DNA of 64,000 bases from Salinispora arenicola (GTDB taxonomy: Bacteria; Actinomycetota; Actinomycetes; Mycobacteriales; Micromonosporaceae), in contig NZ_VFOL01000001.1 in the NCBI RefSeq assembly GCF_006716065.1, positions 2,170,001-2,234,000 on the forward strand. Direction: 5' to 3'. The position numbers and the translations under genes are program-made. This document shows, piece by piece, positions 53,798 through 61,689 of the stretch; position 1 is the first letter of the stretch; every line of letters starts with the position of its first letter. Under the pieces are notes generated by a model that saw only the letters and a list, made by a program, of their open reading frames with translations, was not told the origin of the DNA and searched no databases.

Positions 53798-54900
53798 CAG
53801 CTCACCACCTTCAGGAGTTGGTCAGCGACAAGGGCGGGCCGATAGTCCCGTGATCGGTAGTACGCGGCCCGTGAGGTCGCCTCGTACCGTACCGGGTCGT
53901 CGAGCAGGGCTCGCGCGGCACGCCACAGGCATGCGGGGTCGTCGGCGATGGGAACGAGGTGTCCGCCGTCACCGATGAGGTGGGGCAGGTTGTCCACGGC
54001 GTGGGCGATGACGGGGGTGCCGACCGACATGGCTTCTAGTGCTACCAGGCCGAAGCTTTCGCGTCGGGACGGGACGATCACCAGGGAGGCATCGGCGAGC
54101 CAGGCAGGCACCGCCCACCAAGGCAGGCCGCTGCGCAGGGTCAGGTTCGGGATGCGGGCGGCGGTAGCGCGGCACTGCTGCCAGAGCTGGTGCTGTTCGC
54201 CGGTGGTGTCCTCGAACCCGGCCTCGCCTAGAGCGACTTCGATCGGCCGAGTCCAGGTGGTTGGGGCATCGGCGAGCAGGCCGGTGATGCCCTTGACCGG
54301 GGACAGGCGGGCCAGCACTCGGATCGGGCCGCTGCGGCGCAGTTCCGTCCGTCGCTGAGCTGGGGGTGGTGGGTGGTCGATGAGCAGGGTGTTTGGCACG
54401 ACCTGCCACCGTCCGGTGGAGTATCCGCGGGTTGTGGCCTCGTCGCAGACGGCGGCGGACGGGGTGATGACGGCGTGTGGCGCGCGGTCTAGGGCGGCGT
54501 GCAGGTCGGTGTCGTGGCCGACGACGTGGGCGGCCAGGATCCGACGTGCCGGGGCGCCGGTGGGGGCGAGGCGGCCGAGCCCCCACAGCGCGTCCACGTA
54601 GACGGCGATGTCGACGCGGTGGCGGTGGTAGTGGCGGCGGAGTTCGGCGCCCACGCGGGTGGCGTGCTCGTCGATGAGGCCGCGCAGGGTGGCGTCGTCG
54701 CAGGGGATGGTGATGGGCAGGGTGGTCAGCGGTTCGACGTGCGCGCCGCCGTAGGCGGTTGCTTCGGCGACAGCCGCGGTGATGATGACGGCGCGGTGGC
54801 CGGCGTTGGTGAGGGCGGTGGCGGTCGCGGCGGTCGCGCGCTCCATGCCGGCGGCGGCGTCCGGGGTCCAGGAGACGAGGACGAACGCGACGCTTGTCAT
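53797..54900 (-). CDS. Glycosyltransferase family 4-like
   Basis: 367 residues. The N-terminal half begins MTSVAFVLVSWTPDAAAGME. The C-terminal half has RVLARLSPVKGITGLL and SRRESFGLVALEAMSVGTPV, the nucleotide-sugar site and E-x7-E motif of GT-B retaining enzymes. No membrane segment. The sugar and acceptor are unknown; in this operon a 7-deazapurine or a nucleic acid is possible. The ATG overlaps the phosphoribosyltransferase stop by 4 bases. Confidence 0.88.
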   Translation of the reverse strand: MTSVAFVLVSWTPDAAAGMERATAATATALTNAGHRAVIITAAVAEATAYGGAHVEPLTTLPITIPCDDATLRGLIDEHATRVGAELRRHYHRHRVDIAVYVDALWGLGRLAPTGAPARRILAAHVVGHDTDLHAALDRAPHAVITPSAAVCDEATTRGYSTGRWQVVPNTLLIDHPPPPAQRRTELRRSGPIRVLARLSPVKGITGLLADAPTTWTRPIEVALGEAGFEDTTGEQHQLWQQCRATAARIPNLTLRSGLPWWAVPAWLADASLVIVPSRRESFGLVALEAMSVGTPVIAHAVDNLPHLIGDGGHLVPIADDPACLWRAARALLDDPVRYEATSRAAYYRSRDYRPALVADQLLKVVS

Positions 54901-55460
54901 GGGGTACGGATCCCGGTCGGAGCGGGCAGGGCAACGGTGGGCCTGGGGGGTAGATCCTCCCAAGGGAAGATCACCCAATCGGAAACGTCCCACACCCATA
55001 GGTCAGGGTCGGCGGCGGCTCCGGTGTTGCGGCAGAGCACGGCGGTGACGATGCGGTGCGGCGGGGCGAGGAACGGGCGCAACGTGGGCGCTGCGGCGGC
55101 GAGGGTGGCGGCGCTGCCACAGATGTCGTCGACGAGCAGGACCGTGCCGGGCAGCCGTGTTCCGTTAAGAGTTTCGGTGAGGGCGGCGGTGTCGACCTGA
55201 ACGTGGCCGGTGGCCTGTTCGTAGGGTTCGGAGGTGGGGTTGTGTCGGGCGGCGATCGCGTATTGCGGCAGGCGCAGGATGCCGGCGGTGAGGGTCGCCA
55301 GCGGCACGCCGCCGTGGGCGACGCCGACAACCGCGCCGAAAGGCCCGAAGCGGTGCTCGGCGGCGAGGGCAATCATTCGCGCGGCGCGGTGGAACGTCTG
55401 GTCGGTGAGCTGCCAGATGAGCTGGTGGTGGAAGATCCGCTGTATGGGGGGAGCGGTCAT
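54897..55460 (-). CDS. Phosphoribosyltransferase
   Basis: 187 residues with the PRPP-binding motif TVLLVDDICGSAATLAA near residue 112 and an upstream GAVVGVAHGGVPLA loop. These are type I phosphoribosyltransferase features. Such an enzyme joins a base to PRPP; in toyocamycin-type pathways one attaches a preQ0-derived base. The queC-D-E genes upstream would supply preQ0, so this protein could make a 7-deazaguanine ribotide (inference). GTG/ATG overlaps of 4 bases are seen on both sides. Confidence 0.82.
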   Translation of the reverse strand: MTAPPIQRIFHHQLIWQLTDQTFHRAARMIALAAEHRFGPFGAVVGVAHGGVPLATLTAGILRLPQYAIAARHNPTSEPYEQATGHVQVDTAALTETLNGTRLPGTVLLVDDICGSAATLAAAAPTLRPFLAPPHRIVTAVLCRNTGAAADPDLWVWDVSDWVIFPWEDLPPRPTVALPAPTGIRTP

Positions 55461-56392
55461 CGGGCACCGTCGCAGGTGAGTTCGGCGGCGGTGGTCAGTG
55501 GGCCCAGCCTGGTGATGCCCTGGCCGTGGGGGTCGTTGCGCCAGACCCGCCCGTCAGCGCGGATGACCGTGAAGCTGCCGGCGTCAGCGGCGCGGCGGCG
55601 TAGCCGCAGCCGGAACCCGGGCGGGGTGGTAAGCGCGTCAACGCGCTGTTGTGCGGTGTCGTCGGTGAGCATCTGTGTGTTGGCTAGGACGGCGCCGGTG
55701 CCTATGGGCAGCATTTGCAGCACGGTGAGGCCGCCGGCTTCCAGGTCGGCGGCGAGGTCGATCATCGCGGGCAGGTGATGCTGGTTGGCGGACATCAACA
55801 CGAATTGGAGTTGCACCGGCAGGCCGGCGGCGACGGCGGCCCGGATGCCGTAGCAGGCACGGCGGAAGCTGTCGGGGCCGCGGTGGGCATCGTGGGCGTT
55901 GGCGGTGGGGCCGTCCATGCTGACGCGGACCGCGTCGATGGCGCCCGTGAGCCGGTCGACCTGCCGGGCCAGGTGCCAGCCGTTGGTGGTGACGCTGACC
56001 GCCGTGGTGCCGCCAGCGGTGATGCGGCGGGCTAGGTCGGGCAGGTCACGTAGTAGAAGCGGCTCCCCGCCCGAGATGTCGATACCGAGGACGCCGGAGG
56101 CGGCGAGGGTGGCGGCGATCGTAGCCCGGTCGGCTGCGCCGCGTTCGGTGACGGTGGTGTCGTCGAGGCAGTGTGGGCAGGACAGGTTGCAGCGCACCAG
56201 CGGCGACCAGCACAGCGACACCGGTGTCGAGCGAGAGATGTCGGCGGAGCCGACGGTGGGCCACTGGTGCAGGTTGGTGTCGTCGAGGACCTGGCGGCCC
56301 GCCCCGGGTCGCCAGGGTGGACGGTGGTGGAAGCCGGTGGCGGGGTCATGAATGATGCCGGCGGCATCATCGGCGGCGAAGGTGCGGATCAC
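55457..56392 (-). CDS. Radical SAM enzyme
   Basis: 311 residues from GTG 56392. The 4Fe-4S site is C68-x3-C72-x2-C75 in VRCNLSCPHC. DISGGEPLL and VSVTTNGW are further radical SAM core motifs. The C-terminal part (VIRADGRVWRNDPHGQGITR) resembles the entry of a SPASM-like extension but lacks its cysteine set. The substrate is unknown. A copy of the dispersed palindrome is inside the coding sequence and encodes DDAAGII at residues 8-14. Confidence 0.87.
   Translation of the reverse strand: MIRTFAADDAAGIIHDPATGFHHRPPWRPGAGRQVLDDTNLHQWPTVGSADISRSTPVSLCWSPLVRCNLSCPHCLDDTTVTERGAADRATIAATLAASGVLGIDISGGEPLLLRDLPDLARRITAGGTTAVSVTTNGWHLARQVDRLTGAIDAVRVSMDGPTANAHDAHRGPDSFRRACYGIRAAVAAGLPVQLQFVLMSANQHHLPAMIDLAADLEAGGLTVLQMLPIGTGAVLANTQMLTDDTAQQRVDALTTPPGFRLRLRRRAADAGSFTVIRADGRVWRNDPHGQGITRLGPLTTAAELTCDGAR
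56352..56370. repeat. Palindrome family, copy 3 (inside the radical SAM gene)
   Basis: ATGATGCCG, one G, CGGCATCAT. Read on the coding strand it gives Asp-Asp-Ala-Ala-Gly-Ile-Ile near the N-terminus. Arms of 9 bp are perfect. Confidence 0.8.
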
Positions 56393-57447
56393 TTGAGGCG
56401 TTTCCCTTCAGCGAGCAGTCGGCCGGTAGCGGGGTCGTTGCGCAGGGACCGCGCGGGTAGGGGCTGGTCGAGCAGGGTCCAGTAGCGGGTGACATTGGCG
56501 GCGGCGGTGGCGAACTTTGCCCGCCACATGGCGGCGGCGTTGGGCGGGTCGATGTGCCAGCCGGTTGCCGGGCGGACCGGGGCGACTTTGTAGCCGGCGG
56601 CGATGAGCCGTGCCCCGAGGTGGGTGTCATCGCATCCCCACCCGGCGGCGAACGACGGCTCGAACCCGCCGACCTGCATGACAGCCTCGTACGGGACGGC
56701 GACCAGCGCGGTAACGACCATGCGGGGGAGGTCCCAGTCGTGGTAGCGGTGGCCGTAGCCCAACTCGCGGAACTCGTTGGTGTCGTCGAGCGGGCGCCCG
56801 ATCAACGGGTCGTTGAGAACTAGGCCGGTGTAGAAAAGTCGTTTGCCGGCCGGTGGTCGCCAGAGCACCCGATGGTCCTCGGTCAGGCTCGGTTCTGCGC
56901 CGGGCAGCACCGGCCGCCCGTCCGGGTCCGGCTGGTAGGGCACACCGTGGCGAAACCCGACGAGTACGAGCCGCGGGTGGTAGCGGGCGGCAAGGTCGGC
57001 CAGGACGTGCGGGGGCAGCACCATGTCGGCGTCGAGGTAGACGATCTGGTTGACGTGGGGTCTGGCGAGCAGGGTGCCGACGTTGCGGGCCGCCCCGGAT
57101 CCTGCTTTTTCGGGGAGGCGTAGCACGATGTCGGTGGCGGGGTCGTCTGCAGCGATGGCGGCGCTGTTGTCGGTGGAGGCATCATCGATCACAGTGATCT
57201 GAACGTCGGCGGCCGTGCGTTGCGCGGCGAGCGCGTCGAGCACGCTTGGCAGGCTGTAGGCGGCGTTGCGGACGGGTATGACGACTGCGACGCGCCGGCC
57301 GGCGCCGACATCGGCGGGGGTGGTGTCGTGCCAGCCGATACCGCGCTCGGTGAGGCCGCTGTCGGTGAGGGCCTGGTGGATGAACGGGTCGTAGAGGTTG
57401 TCGCGGCGGGTGAGGAGTTGGCGCAGCGTCAGGGCGTCGGGGCTCAC
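56389..57447 (-). CDS. Family 2 glycosyltransferase
   Basis: 352 residues. VAVVIPVRNAAYSLPSVLDA, ITVIDDASTDNS, and the metal-binding DxD in IVYLDADMVLPP identify a GT-A inverting enzyme. GWGCDDTHLGARLIAAG resembles the acceptor side of polypeptide GalNAc-transferase/chondroitin-type enzymes. The start could be GTG 57447 (4-base overlap with the gene before, GGGGA upstream) or ATG 57459. Soluble. Donor and acceptor are unknown. Confidence 0.85.
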   Translation of the reverse strand: MSPDALTLRQLLTRRDNLYDPFIHQALTDSGLTERGIGWHDTTPADVGAGRRVAVVIPVRNAAYSLPSVLDALAAQRTAADVQITVIDDASTDNSAAIAADDPATDIVLRLPEKAGSGAARNVGTLLARPHVNQIVYLDADMVLPPHVLADLAARYHPRLVLVGFRHGVPYQPDPDGRPVLPGAEPSLTEDHRVLWRPPAGKRLFYTGLVLNDPLIGRPLDDTNEFRELGYGHRYHDWDLPRMVVTALVAVPYEAVMQVGGFEPSFAAGWGCDDTHLGARLIAAGYKVAPVRPATGWHIDPPNAAAMWRAKFATAAANVTRYWTLLDQPLPARSLRNDPATGRLLAEGKRLK

Positions 57448-57932
57448 GGCCATCCCCATTCGTCGAGCGTGGCCTCGGCTTCTGGCCAGCGGTGGTGGGT
57501 CGGGATCCAGGTCAGCTTTGGGCGTAGCGAGTTGTTGTCGAGCAGGTCGCCGAGCAGGTGTAGGTACAGCGGCTCGGCGACGACAAGCAGCCGGCGCGGC
57601 ATTCCGGCCGTGGCGGCCTCGGCAAGCAGGGTGGCACTGACTACGGGGCGAAGTTCGGCAGCCCGCGCGTGGTCGAGCGGGCGGTTGTAGGGCCGCAGTG
57701 CGGTGTCGGCGGTGAGTACGCCGTGCTCGGCTGACAGGATGCGAATCCGGGCTCGGTGCGCCGGGTGAGAGCCGAGGCGGGCGCGTAGCTGGGGCACGCA
57801 GCCGCCGAGGTAGAGATCGAGGGCCGGCGCAGGCCGGTTGGTGGCGAGCTTGCGGCGGGAGCAGCCCACGATGACGAGCCGGTCGGAGACCGGATCCGGG
57901 GTAGCCCATTGCAGCGGCGGTGTGGTGGTCAT
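57444..57932 (-). CDS. DUF6884/YaaA-like protein
   Basis: 162 residues from ATG 57932. RLVIVGCSRRKLATNRPAPA and IRILSAEHGVLTADTALRPY are the two signature segments of this family, whose members lie near nucleic-acid-related genes and have been linked to nucleotide or base handling; the biochemical activity is not established to my knowledge. The ATG overlaps the upstream stop (ATGA) and its stop overlaps the next GTG. Confidence 0.7.
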   Translation of the reverse strand: MTTTPPLQWATPDPVSDRLVIVGCSRRKLATNRPAPALDLYLGGCVPQLRARLGSHPAHRARIRILSAEHGVLTADTALRPYNRPLDHARAAELRPVVSATLLAEAATAGMPRRLLVVAEPLYLHLLGDLLDNNSLRPKLTWIPTHHRWPEAEATLDEWGWP

Positions 57933-58483
57933 GCCGGTCTCACCACCCGCAGCCCGATCCCCGGCGACCGTAGCTCGGCTGGCGCGATGTTGAGGAACGT
58001 GCATCGAGCGTAGAGCGGTGCGGAGGCGTAGGAGCCGCCTCGGATGATCCGCCCGTGGCCCATCGTTGGTGTGGAGGTCCATTCCCAGACGCCGCCGGCC
58101 ACATCGTTCACACCGTCTGGGGTGGCACCCGCCGGGTGTGTCCCGACTGGTCCGGGCCGGTGGTGACCGGCGGGTCCGAGTCGGGCGAGCGGTGGCTGCC
58201 AGTCGTCGTCACCCCATGGGTACCGGCGTCGCTCGGGCCCGGCGGCCATCCACTCCCACTCGACGGAGGTGGGTAGTCGGCCGTCGAGGTCGGCGGCGAT
58301 GCCGGCGGCATCATCCTGGTTTATGCCTGTGAACGGTAGATCCGGGTCGACAGTGGGCTCGTCCAGCTGGCCGTAGGTGATCGGGGTGAGCGTCCAGTGC
58401 AGTGTGCCCACCTCGCGCGGGGTCTCTCGGTCGCCGTAGCGGCAAAGCCCACCGAGTACGGTCGTCCAGGTCAGCGGCAGCAT
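57929..58483 (-). CDS. Formylglycine-generating-enzyme-fold (FGE/SUMF1) protein, short form
   Basis: 184 residues; GGAGG 6 bases before ATG 58483, 2 bases after the reverse transcriptase stop. FGE-fold motifs run in order: LPTSVEWEWMAAG, RRYPWGDDDW, DGVNDVAGGVWEWTSTP, RGGSYAS, and a GIGLRVVR end. The second catalytic cysteine of true FGE is not present (GLRVV where GFRCA is expected), so sulfatase activation is unlikely. The domain is shorter than usual. The fold is also used as a ligand-binding scaffold in variable proteins. It contains palindrome copy 4. Confidence 0.8.
   Translation of the reverse strand: MLPLTWTTVLGGLCRYGDRETPREVGTLHWTLTPITYGQLDEPTVDPDLPFTGINQDDAAGIAADLDGRLPTSVEWEWMAAGPERRRYPWGDDDWQPPLARLGPAGHHRPGPVGTHPAGATPDGVNDVAGGVWEWTSTPTMGHGRIIRGGSYASAPLYARCTFLNIAPAELRSPGIGLRVVRPA
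58298..58312. repeat. Palindrome family, copy 4 (inside the FGE-like gene)
   Basis: GATGCCG, one G, CGGCATC. On the coding strand it gives Asp-Ala-Ala-Gly-Ile within INQDDAAGIAADL, the same reading frame as in copies 3 and 5. Arms of 7 bp. Confidence 0.75.
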
Positions 58484-58485
58484 CG

Positions 58486-59421
58486 TCAACCTCCGATCAG
58501 GAACAGGTCTTCAGGGTTGGTGCTGCCCGGTTGCCGGATACGGCTCTTGGTCGGGTTTGCGGTCAGGCCGACGGTGGCCAGCGCGCTGCGGATTCGCGCG
58601 AGCACGGCCGCAGCGCGGGTCTCGTCACGGGCGAAGGCAACGTAGTTGTCCGCGAAGCGAACCACAGGCAGGTCGGTGAGCTGCCGGTCCACTTGGGTTA
58701 GGCGGAGGTTGAACAGCATCGGCCACAGCCCGGTGCCGGGAATCAACGGCGTGGGGAAGCCGTCGATTGCGGTGCGAACGCGGGCGAGAAACGTGCCGTC
58801 GTGGACGTAGGTGGCCAGCCAGTTGACGACCTGTGTGGTGGTGCCACCGGCGGAAGCCGACCGCACGTCCACGTCGATGATCCAGTGGTGAGAGGTGAGG
58901 TAGGCGGCGGCGTGCCGTACGGCGGTAAGCCGGTTGCGGCTGGGGCGATATCCGGAGACCCACGGCTCGTACGCCATGTGTTCGAGAATTGGGTCGGCAG
59001 CGGCGCGGATGGCGCGGTGCACGATGCGGTCCTCGGCGGTTGGCACTCCGGCGACGAACTGCCGCCCAGTAAACGCGTCAATGGTCACCTCACGTAGCGG
59101 AGTGGGGCGCCAGGTGCCGTCACGCAGCTGGGCAGCGAGTTCGGCCAGCCGTTCACGCAGCCCACGCCGGTACTGCGCCCAGGTCACGCCGTCGATGCCG
59201 GGAGCGGAGCAACGGCGCATACACGCGCGGGCAGCTCGGTGCAGGTGGGCCGGTTCGATGAGGTACGGCATGAGGGTATGCGCGGCCCGCGCCGGTAGGG
59301 GTACAGTGGGCAGCACCTGGACGGCAGGAACGATCCCATCGACTGCAGTCATGTTGCCGCTACCCTGCACGCGCGGCTCGGGTTGGTCGGAACGACGGCC
59401 CCGTCCAGGCTTAACGGCCAC
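58486..59421 (-). CDS. Reverse transcriptase-like protein with altered catalytic motif
   Basis: 311 residues. The order of motifs is that of group II intron-type reverse transcriptases: CSAPGIDGVTWAQYR, FVAGVPTAEDRIVHRAI, a palm strand WIIDVDVRS, PLIPGTGLWPMLFNLRL in place of QGxxxSP, VVRFADNYVAFA, and LTANPTKSRI. The usual ADD is ADN at about residues 257-259, so the second catalytic Asp is replaced. There is no maturase or endonuclease domain. It is fused into the preQ0 operon between queE and the FGE-like gene. GTG 59421 has GGGGTGA upstream; GTG 59430 is also possible. Confidence 0.78.
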   Translation of the reverse strand: MAVKPGRGRRSDQPEPRVQGSGNMTAVDGIVPAVQVLPTVPLPARAAHTLMPYLIEPAHLHRAARACMRRCSAPGIDGVTWAQYRRGLRERLAELAAQLRDGTWRPTPLREVTIDAFTGRQFVAGVPTAEDRIVHRAIRAAADPILEHMAYEPWVSGYRPSRNRLTAVRHAAAYLTSHHWIIDVDVRSASAGGTTTQVVNWLATYVHDGTFLARVRTAIDGFPTPLIPGTGLWPMLFNLRLTQVDRQLTDLPVVRFADNYVAFARDETRAAAVLARIRSALATVGLTANPTKSRIRQPGSTNPEDLFLIGG

Positions 59422-60127
59422 GCTGATCACCCCACAGCAGCACGTGAAGCCGGGTTGACAGGTTCCAGCCCCGGCTGATCACGTCGTCGGCTAGGTCGCG
59501 TGCTCGCCGCAGTACCTCATCGGGCGTGCGGCCTTCCGGCATCACCCAGATCGGCGTGAGGCTGTAGGTGCGTTCCAGTTCGGCGATCTCGTCGAGGTCT
59601 CTTCTACCGACGGCCACAAACTTGAACGTTGCCTTACCGCTGGCGACCATCGCACCGAGCGCGGGCGGTCGAAGCCGGGCGCGCTCGGCGACGCCGCTGT
59701 TGGCGAGCTTCGGGCTGACGTTGAAAGCCGTGACCGACACCAGCAATCGGCGGCTCGGTGCCACGGTGCCGGAGGTTTCCACCTCGACCCGGATTCCGGA
59801 CCGGTACAACGGCCCAGCCAGGTTGACGAGGGCGGCCTGTTGCAGCAGCGGCTCCCCGCCGGTGAGTACCACCATGTCGGCGCCACTGGCGCGTACCCAT
59901 GTGAGGATGTCGGCCACCGGAGCCTGCCGACGGTGCTCGTCGAGGTTGTAGCGAGTGGTGTCCCAGGTGTAGGCGGTGTCGCACCACGAGCACGACAGGT
60001 GGCAGCCGGACAATCGCACGAACACGGCGCGTCGCCCGATCGAGGGGCCCTCTCCCTGAACGGTGGGACCGAACATCTCTGTCACCAGCAGGTCACCGGC
60101 GGCACGGGCCTGCGCCATAGCGGTCAC
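59411..60127 (-). CDS. queE: 7-carboxy-7-deazaguanine synthase
   Basis: 238 residues from GTG 60127. FGPTVQGEGPSIGRRAVFVR is followed by the radical SAM cluster SGCHLSCSWCD (C-x3-C-x2-C), VVLTGGEPLL, VEVETSGTV and NVSPKLANSG, all typical of QueE. It converts 6-carboxytetrahydropterin into 7-carboxy-7-deazaguanine. GTGA overlap with queD. Confidence 0.93.
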   Translation of the reverse strand: MTAMAQARAAGDLLVTEMFGPTVQGEGPSIGRRAVFVRLSGCHLSCSWCDTAYTWDTTRYNLDEHRRQAPVADILTWVRASGADMVVLTGGEPLLQQAALVNLAGPLYRSGIRVEVETSGTVAPSRRLLVSVTAFNVSPKLANSGVAERARLRPPALGAMVASGKATFKFVAVGRRDLDEIAELERTYSLTPIWVMPEGRTPDEVLRRARDLADDVISRGWNLSTRLHVLLWGDQRGR

Positions 60128-60849
60128 CACGTCGTCTCCTGGTATTCGGCCCAGGTTGACGCGGTTTCGGAAACCCGAGCGGCAGTGATCGTCGTACCGT
60201 CCGGGAGCGACAGCTCCTTGCACGCCCACTCATAGAGGTGGCGGGCCAGGTTCTCGCTTGTCGGCGGCCCGGCGTGGGGCACGGAGTCATTGAGGTAGCA
60301 GCCATTGAACGCCGTGCTGATGTAGCCGTTCAGCGCTGCCAGGCACGCGTCGGGGAGGCGAGAGGTGCCGTCAAATCTGAACGCGGCCCGGTAGCTGTGA
60401 CCGTGAATGCGGGCGCACTTGTGCCCGATCGGCAGGCCGGGCAGCCGGTGTGCCGCCTCGAACGTAACCTCGTATTCGGCCAGTGGTCCCTGGCCGGGCA
60501 GTGTGGGAGCCTGAATGCTGACCGCGTCGAGCGTCACTCGCCCGGTCGGGGCGACAAGGAATGTTTCCAACCATCGCCGCAGATAGCCGTTGATCGCCTG
60601 ATGGGTTGGCGGCTGGTCGAGCACGTCGTTAAGCAGCCGGTGATCCAACACCTCGTTAAGGTGCCGGGCGAAAGGGTTAAGCGCGGCGAAGTCGATGACG
60701 AAGCCGGGCGGCTCCACCTGCTCGGCCGCTAGGACAACCCCGATGGTGTAGGTGTGACCGTGCAGACCCGGTGGGCAGTGCCGCTCGTCTACGGCAGCCG
60801 GAACGGCGTGCGCGGCATCGAAGGTGAATTGCTTGCCAATGCGATACAT
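60124..60849 (-). CDS. queD: Tandem 6-carboxytetrahydropterin synthase (two QueD domains)
   Basis: 241 residues, twice the usual length. Domain 1 begins MYRIGKQFTFDAAHAVPAAV with CPPGLHGHTYTIGV (C-x4-HGH). Domain 2 begins YEVTFEAAHRLPGLPIGHKC and has CARIHGHSYRAAF (C-x3-HGH, the standard QueD spacing). Both have the zinc histidines. QueD makes 6-carboxytetrahydropterin from dihydroneopterin triphosphate. The different Cys spacing in domain 1 suggests specialisation or loss of catalysis. The ATG shares one base with the queC stop. Confidence 0.88.
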   Translation of the reverse strand: MYRIGKQFTFDAAHAVPAAVDERHCPPGLHGHTYTIGVVLAAEQVEPPGFVIDFAALNPFARHLNEVLDHRLLNDVLDQPPTHQAINGYLRRWLETFLVAPTGRVTLDAVSIQAPTLPGQGPLAEYEVTFEAAHRLPGLPIGHKCARIHGHSYRAAFRFDGTSRLPDACLAALNGYISTAFNGCYLNDSVPHAGPPTSENLARHLYEWACKELSLPDGTTITAARVSETASTWAEYQETTW

Positions 60850-61622
60850 CACGTCACCCGGTCTCGTCCAGCGGCGTATCGGGTCGGGTCCGGCACCTCG
60901 GCATGATGAAACGCCTCGCGTCTCTCGGTGCAGGTGCCGCAGGTGCCGCAATGTGTGCTCTGGCCGCGGTAGCAGGACCAGGTGTCGGCGAGCGGCACCT
61001 GGAGCTGGGTGCCCAACGCGACAATCTGCGTCTTGGTCATCCGCACGAACGGCGCGCAAACGGTGATCGGCTCCGATGTGAGTCCTTCCGTGGCGACGCG
61101 GGCCATGCTTCGGTATGCGTCCACGAACTCAGGCCGGCAGTCCGGGTAGATCGGGTGGTCCCCCGCATGGGCGCCGAAAGCGACCGTGTCCGCACCGGTC
61201 GACACGGCCAAGCCCACCGCCAGATCCAGCAGGATCGCGTTTCGGTTGGGCACCACGGTGACCTGCATCGAATCATCGGCATAGTGGCCGTCAGGAACCT
61301 GCACTTGCGCGTCGGTCAACGCGGAGGCCAGCAGTCGGCCAACGTCGGACAGATCGATGACATGAGACGGTGCCCCGAGCCGATCGGCGGTGATGCCGGC
61401 GAAGCCGAGTTCCACCCGGTGCCGCTGGCCGTAGTCCACTGCCAACACAGTCAGTCGGGAGCCAAGGTGCGCTAGCCAGTGGGCCAAGACACTGCTGTCC
61501 AGCCCTCCGGAGCAGACCACCACGGCATGCGCAGGTATGTGCGGTAGGTCTGGGCCGGAGACTGGCAAGTCGGCGGTGATGCCGGCGGCATCACCGCCGG
61601 TCGGATCTGGCGTCCTTGTCAT
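60849..61622 (-). CDS. queC: 7-cyano-7-deazaguanine (preQ0) synthase
   Basis: 257 residues; GGAGG 4 bases before ATG 61622. The PP-loop VVCSGGLDSSVLAHWLA, then VPNRNAILLDLAVGLAV, and the zinc cluster SCYRGQSTHCGTCGTC are complete, so it should convert 7-carboxy-7-deazaguanine to preQ0 with ATP and ammonia. The N-terminal ~30 residues are an extension that holds palindrome copy 5 (encoding GDAAGIT). It is first of the queC-D-E run. Confidence 0.93.
   Translation of the reverse strand: MTRTPDPTGGDAAGITADLPVSGPDLPHIPAHAVVVCSGGLDSSVLAHWLAHLGSRLTVLAVDYGQRHRVELGFAGITADRLGAPSHVIDLSDVGRLLASALTDAQVQVPDGHYADDSMQVTVVPNRNAILLDLAVGLAVSTGADTVAFGAHAGDHPIYPDCRPEFVDAYRSMARVATEGLTSEPITVCAPFVRMTKTQIVALGTQLQVPLADTWSCYRGQSTHCGTCGTCTERREAFHHAEVPDPTRYAAGRDRVT
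61571..61599. repeat. Palindrome family, copy 5 (inside queC)
   Basis: CGGCGGTGATGCCG, one G, CGGCATCACCGCCG: 14-bp perfect arms. It encodes Gly-Asp-Ala-Ala-Gly-Ile-Thr in the non-conserved N-terminal extension of QueC. Confidence 0.8.
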
Positions 61623-61658
61623 ATGTCCTCCATTGGGTGATTGGAGTCGAGGGGCGGC

Positions 61659-61689
61659 CCCGTGGTGATGCCAGCGGCATCACCACGGG
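61659..61689. repeat. Palindrome family, copy 6 (before queC)
   Basis: 15-bp arms, CCCGTGGTGATGCCA against CGGCATCACCACGGG around one G, with one inner mismatch. It covers the stop of the upstream gene (61680-61682) and lies 37 bases before the queC ATG. It could act as an attenuator or RNA processing site. Confidence 0.75.

Noticed and set aside
57929..59430. Canonical diversity-generating retroelement
   Set aside because: No template repeat was seen, and the RT box is ADN with an altered SP motif. Reported only as a retroelement-like pairing.
58486..59430. Group II intron
   Set aside because: No maturase or endonuclease domain, no intron-like boundaries, and tight overlaps with flanking operon genes.
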